From contig NZ_JARVKV010000009.1 of the NCBI RefSeq assembly GCF_029813835.1, positions 62,001 through 126,000 of the forward strand: a stretch of 64,000 bases of DNA. Reading direction: 5' to 3'. Under the pieces are notes generated by a model. That model saw nothing but the letters and a program-made list of their open reading frames with translations. It was not told where the DNA came from and searched no databases. A program made the position numbers and the translations under genes. Positions 33,525 through 42,168 of the stretch are shown here, piece by piece. This stretch comes from Streptomyces sp. DH37 (GTDB taxonomy: Bacteria; Actinomycetota; Actinomycetes; Streptomycetales; Streptomycetaceae). Numbering within the stretch: position 1 is the stretch's first letter; every line of letters starts with the position of its first letter.

Positions 33525-35630
33525 ATGTTCGACACGGTGCTGGTCGCCAACCGCGGCGAGATCGCCGTCCGCGTCATCCGCACGCTGCGGAGGCTGGGCG
33601 TGCGCTCGGTCGCCGTCTTCAGCGACGCGGACGCCGACGCGCGGCACGTACGGGAGGCGGACACCGCGGTGCGGATCGGCCCGGCGGTGGCCTCCGAGAG
33701 CTACCTGTCCGTCGAGCGGCTGCTGGAGGCCGCCCGGCGGACGGGCGCGCAGGCGGTGCACCCCGGCTACGGCTTCCTCGCCGAGAACGCCGTCTTCGCC
33801 CGCGCGGTGGCGGACGCCGGGATGGTCTTCGTCGGCCCGCCCGCCGGGGCCATCGAGCTGATGGGCGACAAGATCCGCGCCAAGGAGACGGTGCGGGCGG
33901 CCGGGGTGCCGGTGGTGCCCGGCAGCAGCGGCAGCGGACTGACCGACGCCGAACTGTCCGCCGCCGCCTCGGAGATCGGCATGCCGGTCCTGCTCAAGCC
34001 CTCGGCGGGCGGCGGCGGCAAGGGCATGCGGCTGGTGCGCGACGAGGCGGCGCTGGCCGACGAGATCGCCGCCGCGCGGCGCGAGGCCCGCGGCGCCTTC
34101 GGCGACGACACCCTGCTGGTGGAGCGGTGGATCGACCGGCCCCGGCACATCGAGATCCAGGTCCTCGCCGACGGCCACGGCACCGTGGTGCACCTGGGCG
34201 AGCGCGAGTGCAGCCTCCAGCGCCGCCACCAGAAGATCATCGAGGAGGCCCCCAGCCCGCTGCTGGATCCGGCCACCCGCGCCGCGATGGGCGAGGCCGC
34301 CGTACGCGCCGCCCGCTCCTGCGGCTACCGGGGCGCGGGCACGGTGGAGTTCATCGTCCCCGGCGGCGATCCGGCCGCGTACTGCTTCATGGAGATGAAC
34401 ACCCGCCTCCAGGTCGAGCACCCGGTGACGGAGCTGGTCACCGGCCTGGACCTGGTGGAGTGGCAGTTGCGGGTGGCGGCCGGCGAGCCGCTGCCCTTCG
34501 GCCAGGACGGCATCGTCCTGAACGGCCACGCGGTGGAGGCCCGGATCTGCGCGGAGACCGCGCGCGCCACGGGCGGGAGGGTGGACTTCCTGCCGTCGGC
34601 CGGCACCGTCCACCTGCTGTCGGAGCCGTCGGGCGAGGGGGTCCGCGTGGACTCCGGACTCACGCGGGGCACCGAGGTGGGCACCGTCTACGACCCGATG
34701 CTCGCCAAGGTGATCGCCTACGGCCCGGACCGCGCCTCCGCGCTGCGGCGGCTGCGCTCGGCGCTGGCGGAGACGACCGTGCTGGGCGTGGAGACCAACA
34801 CGGCCTTCCTGCGCGCCCTGCTGGCCCACCCCGCGGTGGTCTCCGGCGAGCTGGACACCGGCCTGGTGGACCGGGACGCGGCCTCGCTGCTGCCGTCGGC
34901 CGTGCCCGACGAGGTGTACGCGGCGGCGGCGCTGCTGCGGCACGCCGCGCTGGAGCCCGCGGCACCCGCCGGTGGAAACGGCCTCGCCGGCTGGACGGAC
35001 CCGTTCTCCGCGCCGACCGGCTGGCGGCTGGGCGGCGAGCCCGCCTGGGCCGTCCACCACCTGCGGGTACCGGGCCACGAGCCGGTGGCCGTGCGGGTGC
35101 GCGGGCGGGCCGGCGGCGCCGAGGTCCGCGTCGGGGACGCCGGGCCGGTGAGGGCCTCGCTGCGCCTCGACGGCCCCGAGGGATCCGGCCGGGCCCTGCT
35201 GACCTGGGACGGGGTGACCCACTCCTTCACCCACGCGCGCTCCGGCGGCAGCCGCTGGCTCGGCCGGGACGGGCAGAGCTGGCACCTGGCCGACCACGAC
35301 CCGGTCGAGGCGGCCCTGCGGGGCGGCGCGGGGGCGCACGGCGCCGACGCGCTGACCGCGCCGATGCCCGGCACGGTCACCGTCGTCAAGGCGGCCGTCG
35401 GCGAGGAGGTCGCCGCGGGGCAGAGCCTGCTGGTGGTGGAGGCGATGAAGATGGAGCACGTCATCGCCGCCCCCTACGACGGGATCGTCACCGAGCTGGA
35501 CGTCACCGCGGGCAGCACGGTCGCCATGGACCAGGTGCTCGCCGTCGTCGAGCCCAAGGAGTCCGCGCCGTCGGGACCGTCGGGGCCGGCCGCGCCGTCG
35601 GGGCCGTCGGGGAAGGAGGCCGCGCGATGA
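33525..35630 (+). CDS. Acyl-CoA carboxylase alpha subunit (biotin carboxylase + BCCP), methylcrotonyl-CoA type
   Basis: A 701-residue biotin-dependent carboxylase subunit. Residues 1-450 are biotin carboxylase ([19 protein letters not shown]-grasp [23 protein letters not shown]). A variable middle domain follows, then a biotinyl domain with the biotin Lys in VEAMKMEH about 75 residues from the end. The C terminus is a Pro/Ser/Gly run made of repeated PSGP. I use ATG 33525 (MFDTVLVAN) because GGGGG lies 9 nt upstream; ATG 33516 abuts that run and would add three residues. The 3' end overlaps the lyase gene (ATGA), so the products are coupled. Confidence 0.9.
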   Translation: MFDTVLVANRGEIAVRVIRTLRRLGVRSVAVFSDADADARHVREADTAVRIGPAVASESYLSVERLLEAARRTGAQAVHPGYGFLAENAVFARAVADAGMVFVGPPAGAIELMGDKIRAKETVRAAGVPVVPGSSGSGLTDAELSAAASEIGMPVLLKPSAGGGGKGMRLVRDEAALADEIAAARREARGAFGDDTLLVERWIDRPRHIEIQVLADGHGTVVHLGERECSLQRRHQKIIEEAPSPLLDPATRAAMGEAAVRAARSCGYRGAGTVEFIVPGGDPAAYCFMEMNTRLQVEHPVTELVTGLDLVEWQLRVAAGEPLPFGQDGIVLNGHAVEARICAETARATGGRVDFLPSAGTVHLLSEPSGEGVRVDSGLTRGTEVGTVYDPMLAKVIAYGPDRASALRRLRSALAETTVLGVETNTAFLRALLAHPAVVSGELDTGLVDRDAASLLPSAVPDEVYAAAALLRHAALEPAAPAGGNGLAGWTDPFSAPTGWRLGGEPAWAVHHLRVPGHEPVAVRVRGRAGGAEVRVGDAGPVRASLRLDGPEGSGRALLTWDGVTHSFTHARSGGSRWLGRDGQSWHLADHDPVEAALRGGAGAHGADALTAPMPGTVTVVKAAVGEEVAAGQSLLVVEAMKMEHVIAAPYDGIVTELDVTAGSTVAMDQVLAVVEPKESAPSGPSGPAAPSGPSGKEAAR

Positions 35631-36643
35631 TCGAGGGACTGCCCATGGCCGTTCCGGCCGAAGGGCTTCCGGCCCGCGTCCGCATCCACGAGGTGGGCGC
35701 GCGCGACGGCCTGCAGAACGAGCCGGCGGTCGTCCCCGTCGAGGTGAAGGCGGAGTTCATCCGCCGGCTCGCCGACGCCGGACTGCGCACCGTCGAGGCG
35801 ACCAGTTTCGTCCACCCCCGGTGGGTGCCCCAGCTGGCCGACGCCGGGGAGCTGTTCCCGGCCGTGGCCGACCTCGCCGACCGCGCGGGGGCCGAGGCCG
35901 TGCGGCTGCCGGTGCTCGTGCCCAACGAGCGCGGCCTGGAGCGGGCGCTGGCCCTCGGCGTCCGCGAGATCGCCGTCTTCGGCAGCGCCACCGAGTCCTT
36001 CGCCAGGGCCAACCTCAACCGCACCGTCGACGAGGCCTTGGCGATGTTCGAGCCGGTGGTCGCCCGCGCGAAGGAGGCGGGCGCCGGGGTGCGCGGCTAT
36101 CTGTCGATGTGCTTCGGCGACCCGTGGGAGGGCCCGGTCCCCGTCGACCAGGTGGTCGGCGTCTGCCGCCGCCTGCTCGACCTCGGCTGCGACGAGCTCA
36201 GCCTGGGCGACACCATCGGCGTGGCCACCCCCGGTCACGTCACCGCCCTGCTGACCGCGCTGAACGCGGCGGGCGTGCCCACCGGCCGCCTCGCCGTCCA
36301 CTTCCACGACACCTACGGCCAGGCCCTGTCCAACACCCTGGCCGCCCTCCGGCACGGCGTCACCACCGTGGACGCCTCCGCCGGCGGGCTCGGCGGCTGC
36401 CCGTACGCCAAGAGCGCCACCGGCAACCTCGCCACCGAGGACCTCGTGTGGATGCTGCACGGCCTCGGCATCGACACCGGGGTCGACCTCGGCCGCCTCA
36501 CCGCCACCAGCGTGTGGATGGCCGACCGGCTGGGCCGGCCCAGCCCGTCCCGCACGGTCCGCGCCCTCTCGTCCCAGGACGCCCGCGACCCCCGGGCCGC
36601 CCCGGACACCCAGGTCTCCCGCGACTCCCACAAGGAGCAGTGA
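35627..36643 (+). CDS. hmgL: Hydroxymethylglutaryl-CoA lyase
   Basis: A 338-residue TIM-barrel lyase that cleaves HMG-CoA to acetoacetate and acetyl-CoA, the last step of leucine catabolism. [11 protein letters not shown] carries the metal-binding Asp and catalytic Arg, [13 protein letters not shown] the two metal-binding His, and [15 protein letters not shown] the catalytic Cys loop. The start overlaps the stop of the carboxylase alpha gene (ATGA, 35627-35630) behind GGAAGGAGG. The C-terminal 25 residues are an Arg/Asp/Pro-rich extension. An acyl-CoA dehydrogenase gene follows 5 bp later. Confidence 0.93.
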   Translation: MIEGLPMAVPAEGLPARVRIHEVGARDGLQNEPAVVPVEVKAEFIRRLADAGLRTVEATSFVHPRWVPQLADAGELFPAVADLADRAGAEAVRLPVLVPNERGLERALALGVREIAVFGSATESFARANLNRTVDEALAMFEPVVARAKEAGAGVRGYLSMCFGDPWEGPVPVDQVVGVCRRLLDLGCDELSLGDTIGVATPGHVTALLTALNAAGVPTGRLAVHFHDTYGQALSNTLAALRHGVTTVDASAGGLGGCPYAKSATGNLATEDLVWMLHGLGIDTGVDLGRLTATSVWMADRLGRPSPSRTVRALSSQDARDPRAAPDTQVSRDSHKEQ

Positions 36644-36648
36644 CAGCC

Positions 36649-37809
36649 ATGTCCCTTGACCACCGCCTCTCCCCCGAGCACGAGGAACTGCGCCGCACCG
36701 TCGAGGAGTTCGCGCACGACGTCATCGCGCCGAAGATCGGGGAGTTCTACGAGAACCACGAGTTTCCCTACGAGATCGTCCGCGAGATGGGCCGCATGGG
36801 CCTGTTCGGCCTGCCCTTCCCCGAGGAGTACGGCGGCATGGGCGGCGACTACCTCGCCCTGTGCCTGGCCCTGGAGGAGCTGGCCCGGGTGGACTCCTCC
36901 GTCGCCATCACCCTGGAGGCCGCCGTCTCCCTGGGCGCCATGCCCGTCTACCGCTTCGGCACCGAGGAGCAGAAGCGCGAGTGGCTGCCGCGGCTGTGCT
37001 CGGGCGAGACGCTCGGCGCCTTCGGCCTGACCGAGCCCGAGTGCGGCTCGGACGCGGGCGGCACCCGCACCACCGCCGTGCGCGACGGCGACGAGTGGGT
37101 GATCAACGGCACCAAGTGCTTCATCACCAACTCCGGCACCGACATCACCGGCCTGGTCACCGTCACCGCCGTCACCGGCCGCAAGCCCGACGGCCGCCCG
37201 GAGATCTCCTCGATCATCGTCCCCTCCGGCACCCCGGGCTTCACCGTCGCCGCGCCCTACTCCAAGGTCGGCTGGAACGCCTCGGACACCCGCGAGCTGT
37301 CCTTCTCCGACGTCCGGGTCCCGGCCGCCAACCTGCTGGGCGAGGAGGGCCGCGGCTACGCCCAGTTCCTGCGCATCCTGGACGAGGGCCGCATCGCCAT
37401 CTCCGCGCTGGCCACCGGCCTGGCGCAGGGCTGCGTGGACGAGTCGGTGCGGTACGCCGGGGAGCGCCGCGCCTTCGGCCGCCCGATCGGCGCCAACCAG
37501 GCGATCCAGTTCAAGCTGGCCGACATGGAGATGCGCGCCCACACCGCCCGCATCGCCTGGCGCGACGCGGCCTCCCGCCTGCTGGCGGGCGAGCCGTTCA
37601 AGAAGGAGGCGGCCATCGCCAAGCTGTACTCCTCGGAGATCGCGGTCACCAACGCCCGCGAGGCCACCCAGATCCACGGCGGCTACGGCTTCATGAACGA
37701 GTACCCGGTGGCCCGCATGTGGCGGGACTCGAAGATCCTGGAGATCGGTGAGGGCACCAGCGAGGTCCAGCGCATGCTGATCGCCCGCGAGCTGGGCGTC
37801 GCCTCCTGA
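36649..37809 (+). CDS. acdH: Acyl-CoA dehydrogenase, isovaleryl/branched-chain type
   Basis: A 386-residue FAD-dependent dehydrogenase and the last gene of the leucine operon, 5 bp after the HMG-CoA lyase gene. It carries FGLTEPECGSDAGGTRTTA, SKVGWNASDTRELSF and IHGGYGFMNEYPVARMWRDSKILEIGEGTSEVQRML, including the EGTSE segment near the C terminus. As I recall, the S. coelicolor gene at this place (acdH, SCO2779) encodes a branched-chain acyl-CoA dehydrogenase. Together with the carboxylase and lyase it completes isovaleryl-CoA to acetoacetate. A strong terminator follows at 37825. Confidence 0.9.
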   Translation: MSLDHRLSPEHEELRRTVEEFAHDVIAPKIGEFYENHEFPYEIVREMGRMGLFGLPFPEEYGGMGGDYLALCLALEELARVDSSVAITLEAAVSLGAMPVYRFGTEEQKREWLPRLCSGETLGAFGLTEPECGSDAGGTRTTAVRDGDEWVINGTKCFITNSGTDITGLVTVTAVTGRKPDGRPEISSIIVPSGTPGFTVAAPYSKVGWNASDTRELSFSDVRVPAANLLGEEGRGYAQFLRILDEGRIAISALATGLAQGCVDESVRYAGERRAFGRPIGANQAIQFKLADMEMRAHTARIAWRDAASRLLAGEPFKKEAAIAKLYSSEIAVTNAREATQIHGGYGFMNEYPVARMWRDSKILEIGEGTSEVQRMLIARELGVAS

Positions 37810-37824
37810 GGCGGCGCGCGCCGT

Positions 37825-37862
37825 CCGCGGGCCGCCTCCCGCACCGGTGAGGCGGCCCGCGG
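37825..37862. terminator. Terminator after the leucine-catabolism operon
   Basis: CCGCGGGCCGCCTC (37825-37838) pairs perfectly with 37849-37862, loop 10 nt. It lies between two convergent genes and can serve both. Confidence 0.88.
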
Positions 37863-37883
37863 GCCGCCGCGCCCGGCCTCCGG

Positions 37884-40643
37884 TCAGGCCGGAGCCGGGG
37901 GCAGCGGCTGCTCCGCCCAGATGACCTTCCCGGTTCCGGTGTACCGGGTGCCCCAGCGCTCGGAGAGCTGGGCCACGAGGAACAGGCCCCGTCCGCCCTC
38001 GTCCGTCGTCGTCGCGCGGCGCGGGTGCGGCGAGGTGCCGCTGGTGTCGGAGACCTCGCAGATCAGGCTGCGCTCCAGCCTCAGCAGCCTGACCCGGACG
38101 GGACCGGTGGCGTGCCGGATGGCGTTGGTGACCAGCTCGCTGAGGATCAGCTCGGTGGTGAACTCCAGGGTCTCCAGACCCCAGTCGGCCAGCTGCCGCG
38201 CGACGTCCCCGCGGACGGCGGAGACGGCGGCGGGGTCGTACGGCACGTCCCAGGTCGCGATCCGGTCGGGCGCCAGCGCCCGGGTGCGGGCGACGAGCAG
38301 GGCGACGTCGTCGCGCTGCCGCTCGGTGAGCATCGCGCCGGTCACCGCGTCGCAGGTCGCCTCGGGCGATCCGTCGGCCCGGGCCAGGGCCTGCCGCAGC
38401 AGTTCCAGCCCGACGTCGATGTCGCGCCCCCGGTCCTCGACGAGCCCGTCGGTGTACAGCACCAGCCGGCTGCCCTCGGCCAGCTCGATCTCGGCCGTCT
38501 CGTAGGGCGGCCCGCCCAGCCCGATGGGGGTGCCGACGGGGATCTCGGGGAACTCCACGGTGCCGTCGGGATGGACGAGCGCGGGCGGGGGGTGGCCCGC
38601 GCGGGCCATGACGCAGCGCCGCGAGACCGGGTCGTAGATCGCGTACAGGCAGGTCGCGCCCATCATGCCGTCCGTGCCGTCCGCCAGCGGGTCCCCGGCG
38701 TCCTCGTGCCGGTCGCTGCGGTGCACCAGCTCGTCGAGGTGGCCGATGATCTCGTCGGGCGGCAGGTCCAGGGCGGAGAAGTTGTGGACGGCGGTGCGCA
38801 GCCGCCCCATGGTGGCGGCCGCGTGCAGACCGTGGCCGACCACGTCGCCGACCACCAGCGCGACGCGGGCCCCGGACAGCGGGATCACGTCGAACCAGTC
38901 CCCGCCCACGCCCGACTGCGCGGGCAGGTAGCGGTGGGCGACCTCCAGCGCGCCCTGCCCGGGCAGGGCCCGGGGCAGCAGGCTGCGCTGCAGCGTGGCG
39001 GCCATGGTGTGCTCGCGCGCGTAACGGCGGGCGTTGTCGACGGCCGCCGCGGCGCGGGCCACCAGCTCCTCGGCCAGGGACAGGTCCTCGTCGTCGAAGG
39101 GGCCGGGCTTCTCCGACCGCCAGAAGCTGACCAGCCCCAGGACGATGCCGCGTGCCTGCAGCGGGACCGTGATCAGCGAGTGGACCCCCGACCGCAGGAT
39201 CCACCGCGCGCGCTCGGGGTCCTGGGCCTGCCACCCCGGCGAGGCGGCCAGATCGGTCTCCAGGACCGCCTGCCCGGTCCCGTAGCCCCGCGCCTGCGGG
39301 GTGGAGGGGGCGAAGCTGATCAGCTCGCCCGCCGAGTAGAAGCCCGGTACCTCCCGGATGCCGCGGGCGGCCACCCGGCGCATGTCCACGGCGCCGCCCG
39401 CGGGCTCCTCGCCGCGCAGCACGGAGTCGGCCAGGTCGACGGTGACGAAGTCGGCGAAGCGGGGCACCGCGGCCTCCGCCAGCTCCTCGGCGGTGCGCAC
39501 CATGTCCAGCGTGGTCCCGATGCCCGTCCCCGCGTCGTACAGCAGCTTCAGCCGCCGGCGCGCCGCCTCGGCGCTCTCGGAGAGCACGCGCAGCTCGGTG
39601 GAGTCGCGGAACGTCGCCACGCTGCCCGGAGGGCCTCCGAAGCGGTCGGTGGGCTCGTGGTTGACGGCGAGCATGCGCTCCCCGACCATGTGCGCCTCGT
39701 CCACGGCCACGCGCCCGGAGGCGAGCAGCCTGCTGACGCGCGGGGGGAGACCGAGCTCGGCGACGCGGCGGCCCTCGGCGTCCGGCGGCAGATCGAGCAG
39801 CCGGCGCGCCTCGTCGTTGGCGAGCACGAGCCGGCCGTCGTCGCCGACGATCAGCACGCCCTCGCGGACGGCGTGCAGCACGGCGTCGTGGTGCTCGTAC
39901 ATGCGGGTCATCTCGGTGGGCCCCAGCCCGTGGGTCTGGCGCAGCAGCCGCCTGCTGACCACCGCCGCGCCCGCCATGGACAGCAGCAGCGCTCCCGCGG
40001 AGGCGCCGAAGAGCAGCGGGAGCTGGCCGCCGACGGTGCTCTCGACCTTCGCGACGGTGATGCCCGCGGAGACCAGGCCCACCACCGAGCCGTCGGATCC
40101 GCGCACGGGCACCACCGCCTGCACCAGGGGGCCGATGGTGCCGACGATCTCCTCGGTGACGACCTCGCCCCGCAGCGCCGGTCCGGTGGTGCCGACGAAC
40201 TTCTTCCCGATCCGGTCCGGCCTGGGGTGGGTGTAGCGGGTCCCGTCGGTGTCCGTCACAACGACGAAGTCGACGCCGGAGCGTTTGCGCGCCCGCTCGG
40301 CGAACGACTGGAGGCGCTCGGTGGGGTCGTCGCTTCTCAGCGCGGCGGGCAGTCCGGGCGCGCTGGCGAACGTCTCGGCGACCGCGACCGACCGGTTGCG
40401 CGCCTCGCGCGTGCTGTCGTTGCGGGCCTGGACCACCAGGGCCACCGCCGCGGCGACGACGAGCAGCAGGACGAGCACGGCCTGCAGGACGAACACCTGG
40501 CCCGCCAGACTGCGCACACCCAGCAGCGAGCCGGGGTGCCGTACCGGCGACGGTCGCCTCGCGCTGTGCCCGGGATCCCCGCCCCCCGTTCTCCCGCCCC
40601 CGCGCCGTTCCGACGGCCACCGGGCACCGAGCAGCCGGCGCAT
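37884..40643 (-). CDS. Membrane sensor PP2C phosphatase: Cache-PAS-GAF-SpoIIE-HATPase
   Basis: A 919-residue signalling protein. TM1 lies at about residues 50-72 and TM2 at about 203-224. They flank an extracytoplasmic sensor domain resembling the CitA/DcuS Cache fold (VDFVVVTDTDGTRYTHPRPDRIGKKF). Next come a PAS domain, a GAF domain, and a SpoIIE-type PP2C phosphatase (GVGGDWFDVIPL, VVGDVVGHG, LYTDGLVEDRG). A C-terminal HATPase_c anti-sigma-kinase-like domain (LSELVTNAIRH, GGRGLFLVAQL) ends the chain. It probably regulates an anti-sigma/anti-anti-sigma partner switch in response to an external ligand. No partner is adjacent. The start is uncertain: ATG 40643 is used, with GTG 40676 the alternative. 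Confidence 0.85.
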   Translation of the reverse strand: MRRLLGARWPSERRGGGRTGGGDPGHSARRPSPVRHPGSLLGVRSLAGQVFVLQAVLVLLLVVAAAVALVVQARNDSTREARNRSVAVAETFASAPGLPAALRSDDPTERLQSFAERARKRSGVDFVVVTDTDGTRYTHPRPDRIGKKFVGTTGPALRGEVVTEEIVGTIGPLVQAVVPVRGSDGSVVGLVSAGITVAKVESTVGGQLPLLFGASAGALLLSMAGAAVVSRRLLRQTHGLGPTEMTRMYEHHDAVLHAVREGVLIVGDDGRLVLANDEARRLLDLPPDAEGRRVAELGLPPRVSRLLASGRVAVDEAHMVGERMLAVNHEPTDRFGGPPGSVATFRDSTELRVLSESAEAARRRLKLLYDAGTGIGTTLDMVRTAEELAEAAVPRFADFVTVDLADSVLRGEEPAGGAVDMRRVAARGIREVPGFYSAGELISFAPSTPQARGYGTGQAVLETDLAASPGWQAQDPERARWILRSGVHSLITVPLQARGIVLGLVSFWRSEKPGPFDDEDLSLAEELVARAAAAVDNARRYAREHTMAATLQRSLLPRALPGQGALEVAHRYLPAQSGVGGDWFDVIPLSGARVALVVGDVVGHGLHAAATMGRLRTAVHNFSALDLPPDEIIGHLDELVHRSDRHEDAGDPLADGTDGMMGATCLYAIYDPVSRRCVMARAGHPPPALVHPDGTVEFPEIPVGTPIGLGGPPYETAEIELAEGSRLVLYTDGLVEDRGRDIDVGLELLRQALARADGSPEATCDAVTGAMLTERQRDDVALLVARTRALAPDRIATWDVPYDPAAVSAVRGDVARQLADWGLETLEFTTELILSELVTNAIRHATGPVRVRLLRLERSLICEVSDTSGTSPHPRRATTTDEGGRGLFLVAQLSERWGTRYTGTGKVIWAEQPLPPAPA

Positions 40644-41027
40644 CGAATCCCGAGATCGGTCGGAAAGTCCGATCACATGCCCATTCTTAGCATTGTTTGC
40701 CGCTCCGGGGCGAGCAGCCCTCCCCGGCGGACACCGGCCACGGTCCGGCGGCGGGCCACGGGACGGGCCGCACGGCCGCCGACAGGACGGCGGCGGAACG
40801 GCGACAGGGCGGCGACAGGGCAGCGGCTGAACGGCGGCAGGGCGGCGGCGGGAGCGCCCTCCGCCCGGCGAGGAGGGTCCCGGCGGAGATCCGGCGGAGA
40901 ACCGGCGAACGGCCGGCGGAGAACCGGAAGCGCTTGCAAAAATCTTGGGCCGCCCCTTGGTCCGCGCCCGCGGGGATGGGTAAGAGAGAAACAGATACAT
41001 CTACCCACGGTAGTCGGGAGAACACAT
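40644..41027. other. 384-bp divergent promoter region, repeat-rich
   Basis: No gene is supported. The left part (about 40740-40860) is a mesh of short GGCGGC/GACAGGG repeats. The right part is the 11-bp array at 40880-40934, then an AT-richer stretch (about 40936-41015) likely to hold the amidase promoter. Confidence 0.6.
40880..40934. repeat. Tandem array with 11-bp period
   Basis: Five consecutive 11-bp units starting CCGG: CCGGCGGAGAT, CCGGCGGAGAA, CCGGCGAACGG, CCGGCGGAGAA and CCGGAAGCGCT. The last runs into an AAGCGCTT palindrome (40928-40935). It lies about 95 bp before the amidase start. One helical turn per unit suggests a protein or DNA-bend site rather than chance. Confidence 0.7.
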
Positions 41028-42035
41028 ATGGCTACTCCCATCGGCGCGAGCGCGCTCGTCGCCGCACTCAAGAGGGAGGGGCTCAGAGTCGTCGAAGTCG
41101 GCGGCTGGCGTACCCACAACCGCAACCACGTGGGCGCGTGGGGCCCGGTGCACGGCGTGATGGTCCACCACACCGTGACCTCCGGATCGGCGCGCACGGT
41201 CGAGATCTGCCGCAACGGCTACAGCACTCTGCCCGGCCCGCTGTGCCACGGCGTGATCACCAAGGACGGCCGGGTGCACCTGGTCGGCCACGGCCGCGCC
41301 AACCACGCCGGCTCCGGCGACGACGACGTCCTGCGCGCCGTCATCAACGAGACGCCCCTCCCCCCGGACAACGAGGCGAACACCGACGGCAACCGCCACT
41401 TCTACGGCTTCGAGTGCGAGAACCTGGGCGACGGCAGGGACCCCTGGCCCGCCGCTCAGCTGGACGCCATCGAGCGCGCGGCGGCGGCGCTCTGCCGCCA
41501 CCACGGCTGGCGGGCCGAGTCCGTCATCGGGCACCTGGAGTGGCAGCCCGGCAAGGTCGACCCCCGCGGCTTCTCCATGAACACGATGCGCTCCCGCGTA
41601 CGCGAGCGCCTGACCCACAGCCCTGGCTGGACCCGGGGTGAGGAGGACGACGTGCCGAACGTGATCGGCGAGTACCAGACCACCGACATCCGGCTCGCCC
41701 CCCGGAAGTGGACGACGCTCAGCATCAAGGGCACGGACATCCTGTCCGGCGCGACGCGCTACCAGGTGATGGCGCACCTCACCGCCGCGATCCCGCCCGG
41801 CTCCACGATCCAGGGCCGCTTCTACCACCTCCGGCCGGACGGCAGCCGCTGGGAGTCCGGCATCGTCGAGCGCATCGGCACCTCGGGGGACACGTTCGCC
41901 GACTTCCACCACTCCGGCAGCATCGCGCGGACCGAGAAGCTGCGCTTCGAGGCCGCCTACTACCCCGCCGACTCGTCCGACACCGGACCGGCCGTCATCT
42001 CCGTGTCCCGCCTGCGCGGCCTGTACTGGGACTGA
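41028..42035 (+). CDS. N-acetylmuramoyl-L-alanine amidase (Amidase_2/PGRP-like) without signal peptide
   Basis: A 335-residue zinc amidase that would cut the muramic acid-L-alanine bond of peptidoglycan. The Zn-binding pattern is visible: VMVHHTVTSG (His), then IGHLEWQPGKVDPRG (His and Asp), with YGFECENLG between. The C-terminal 120 residues form a separate beta-rich domain of unknown type. The N terminus (MATPIGASALVAALKREG) has no signal peptide, as in phage endolysins. ATG 41028 is fixed by GGGAG 7 nt upstream. No holin or phage gene is near. A role in programmed lysis, or release by lysis, is possible but unproven. Confidence 0.85.
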   Translation: MATPIGASALVAALKREGLRVVEVGGWRTHNRNHVGAWGPVHGVMVHHTVTSGSARTVEICRNGYSTLPGPLCHGVITKDGRVHLVGHGRANHAGSGDDDVLRAVINETPLPPDNEANTDGNRHFYGFECENLGDGRDPWPAAQLDAIERAAAALCRHHGWRAESVIGHLEWQPGKVDPRGFSMNTMRSRVRERLTHSPGWTRGEEDDVPNVIGEYQTTDIRLAPRKWTTLSIKGTDILSGATRYQVMAHLTAAIPPGSTIQGRFYHLRPDGSRWESGIVERIGTSGDTFADFHHSGSIARTEKLRFEAAYYPADSSDTGPAVISVSRLRGLYWD

Positions 42036-42103
42036 GACGCCTCCCGGCCCCGTTCCGCGTACCGCCCGAAGACCCCGGCGCGGGGTACGGGCCCGGGGCG
42101 GGG

Positions 42104-42148
42104 CCGGGCGGGCCGGGCGGGCCGGGCGGGCCGGGCGGGCCGGGCGGG
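42104..42148. repeat. Five perfect 9-bp tandem repeats, G-quadruplex-prone
   Basis: CCGGGCGGG is repeated five times without change. Each unit has two GGG runs, so the plus strand fits a G-quadruplex pattern. It ends 8 bp before the -10 of the next gene and may vary in copy number between strains. Confidence 0.85.
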
Positions 42149-42156
42149 CCGGCTGA

Positions 42157-42162
42157 GAGAAT
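42157..42162 (+). promoter_or_regulatory. -10 element of a leaderless transcript (DUF4429 gene)
   Basis: GAGAAT ends 6 nt before the ATG at 42169, with no Shine-Dalgarno. The place of the -35 box is taken by the 9-bp G-rich repeat array. Confidence 0.5.
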
Positions 42163-42168
42163 CACCGC

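Noticed and set aside
41028..42035. Prophage remnant around the amidase
   Set aside because: No holin, tail, integrase or attachment repeats were seen; neighbours are core genes on both sides.
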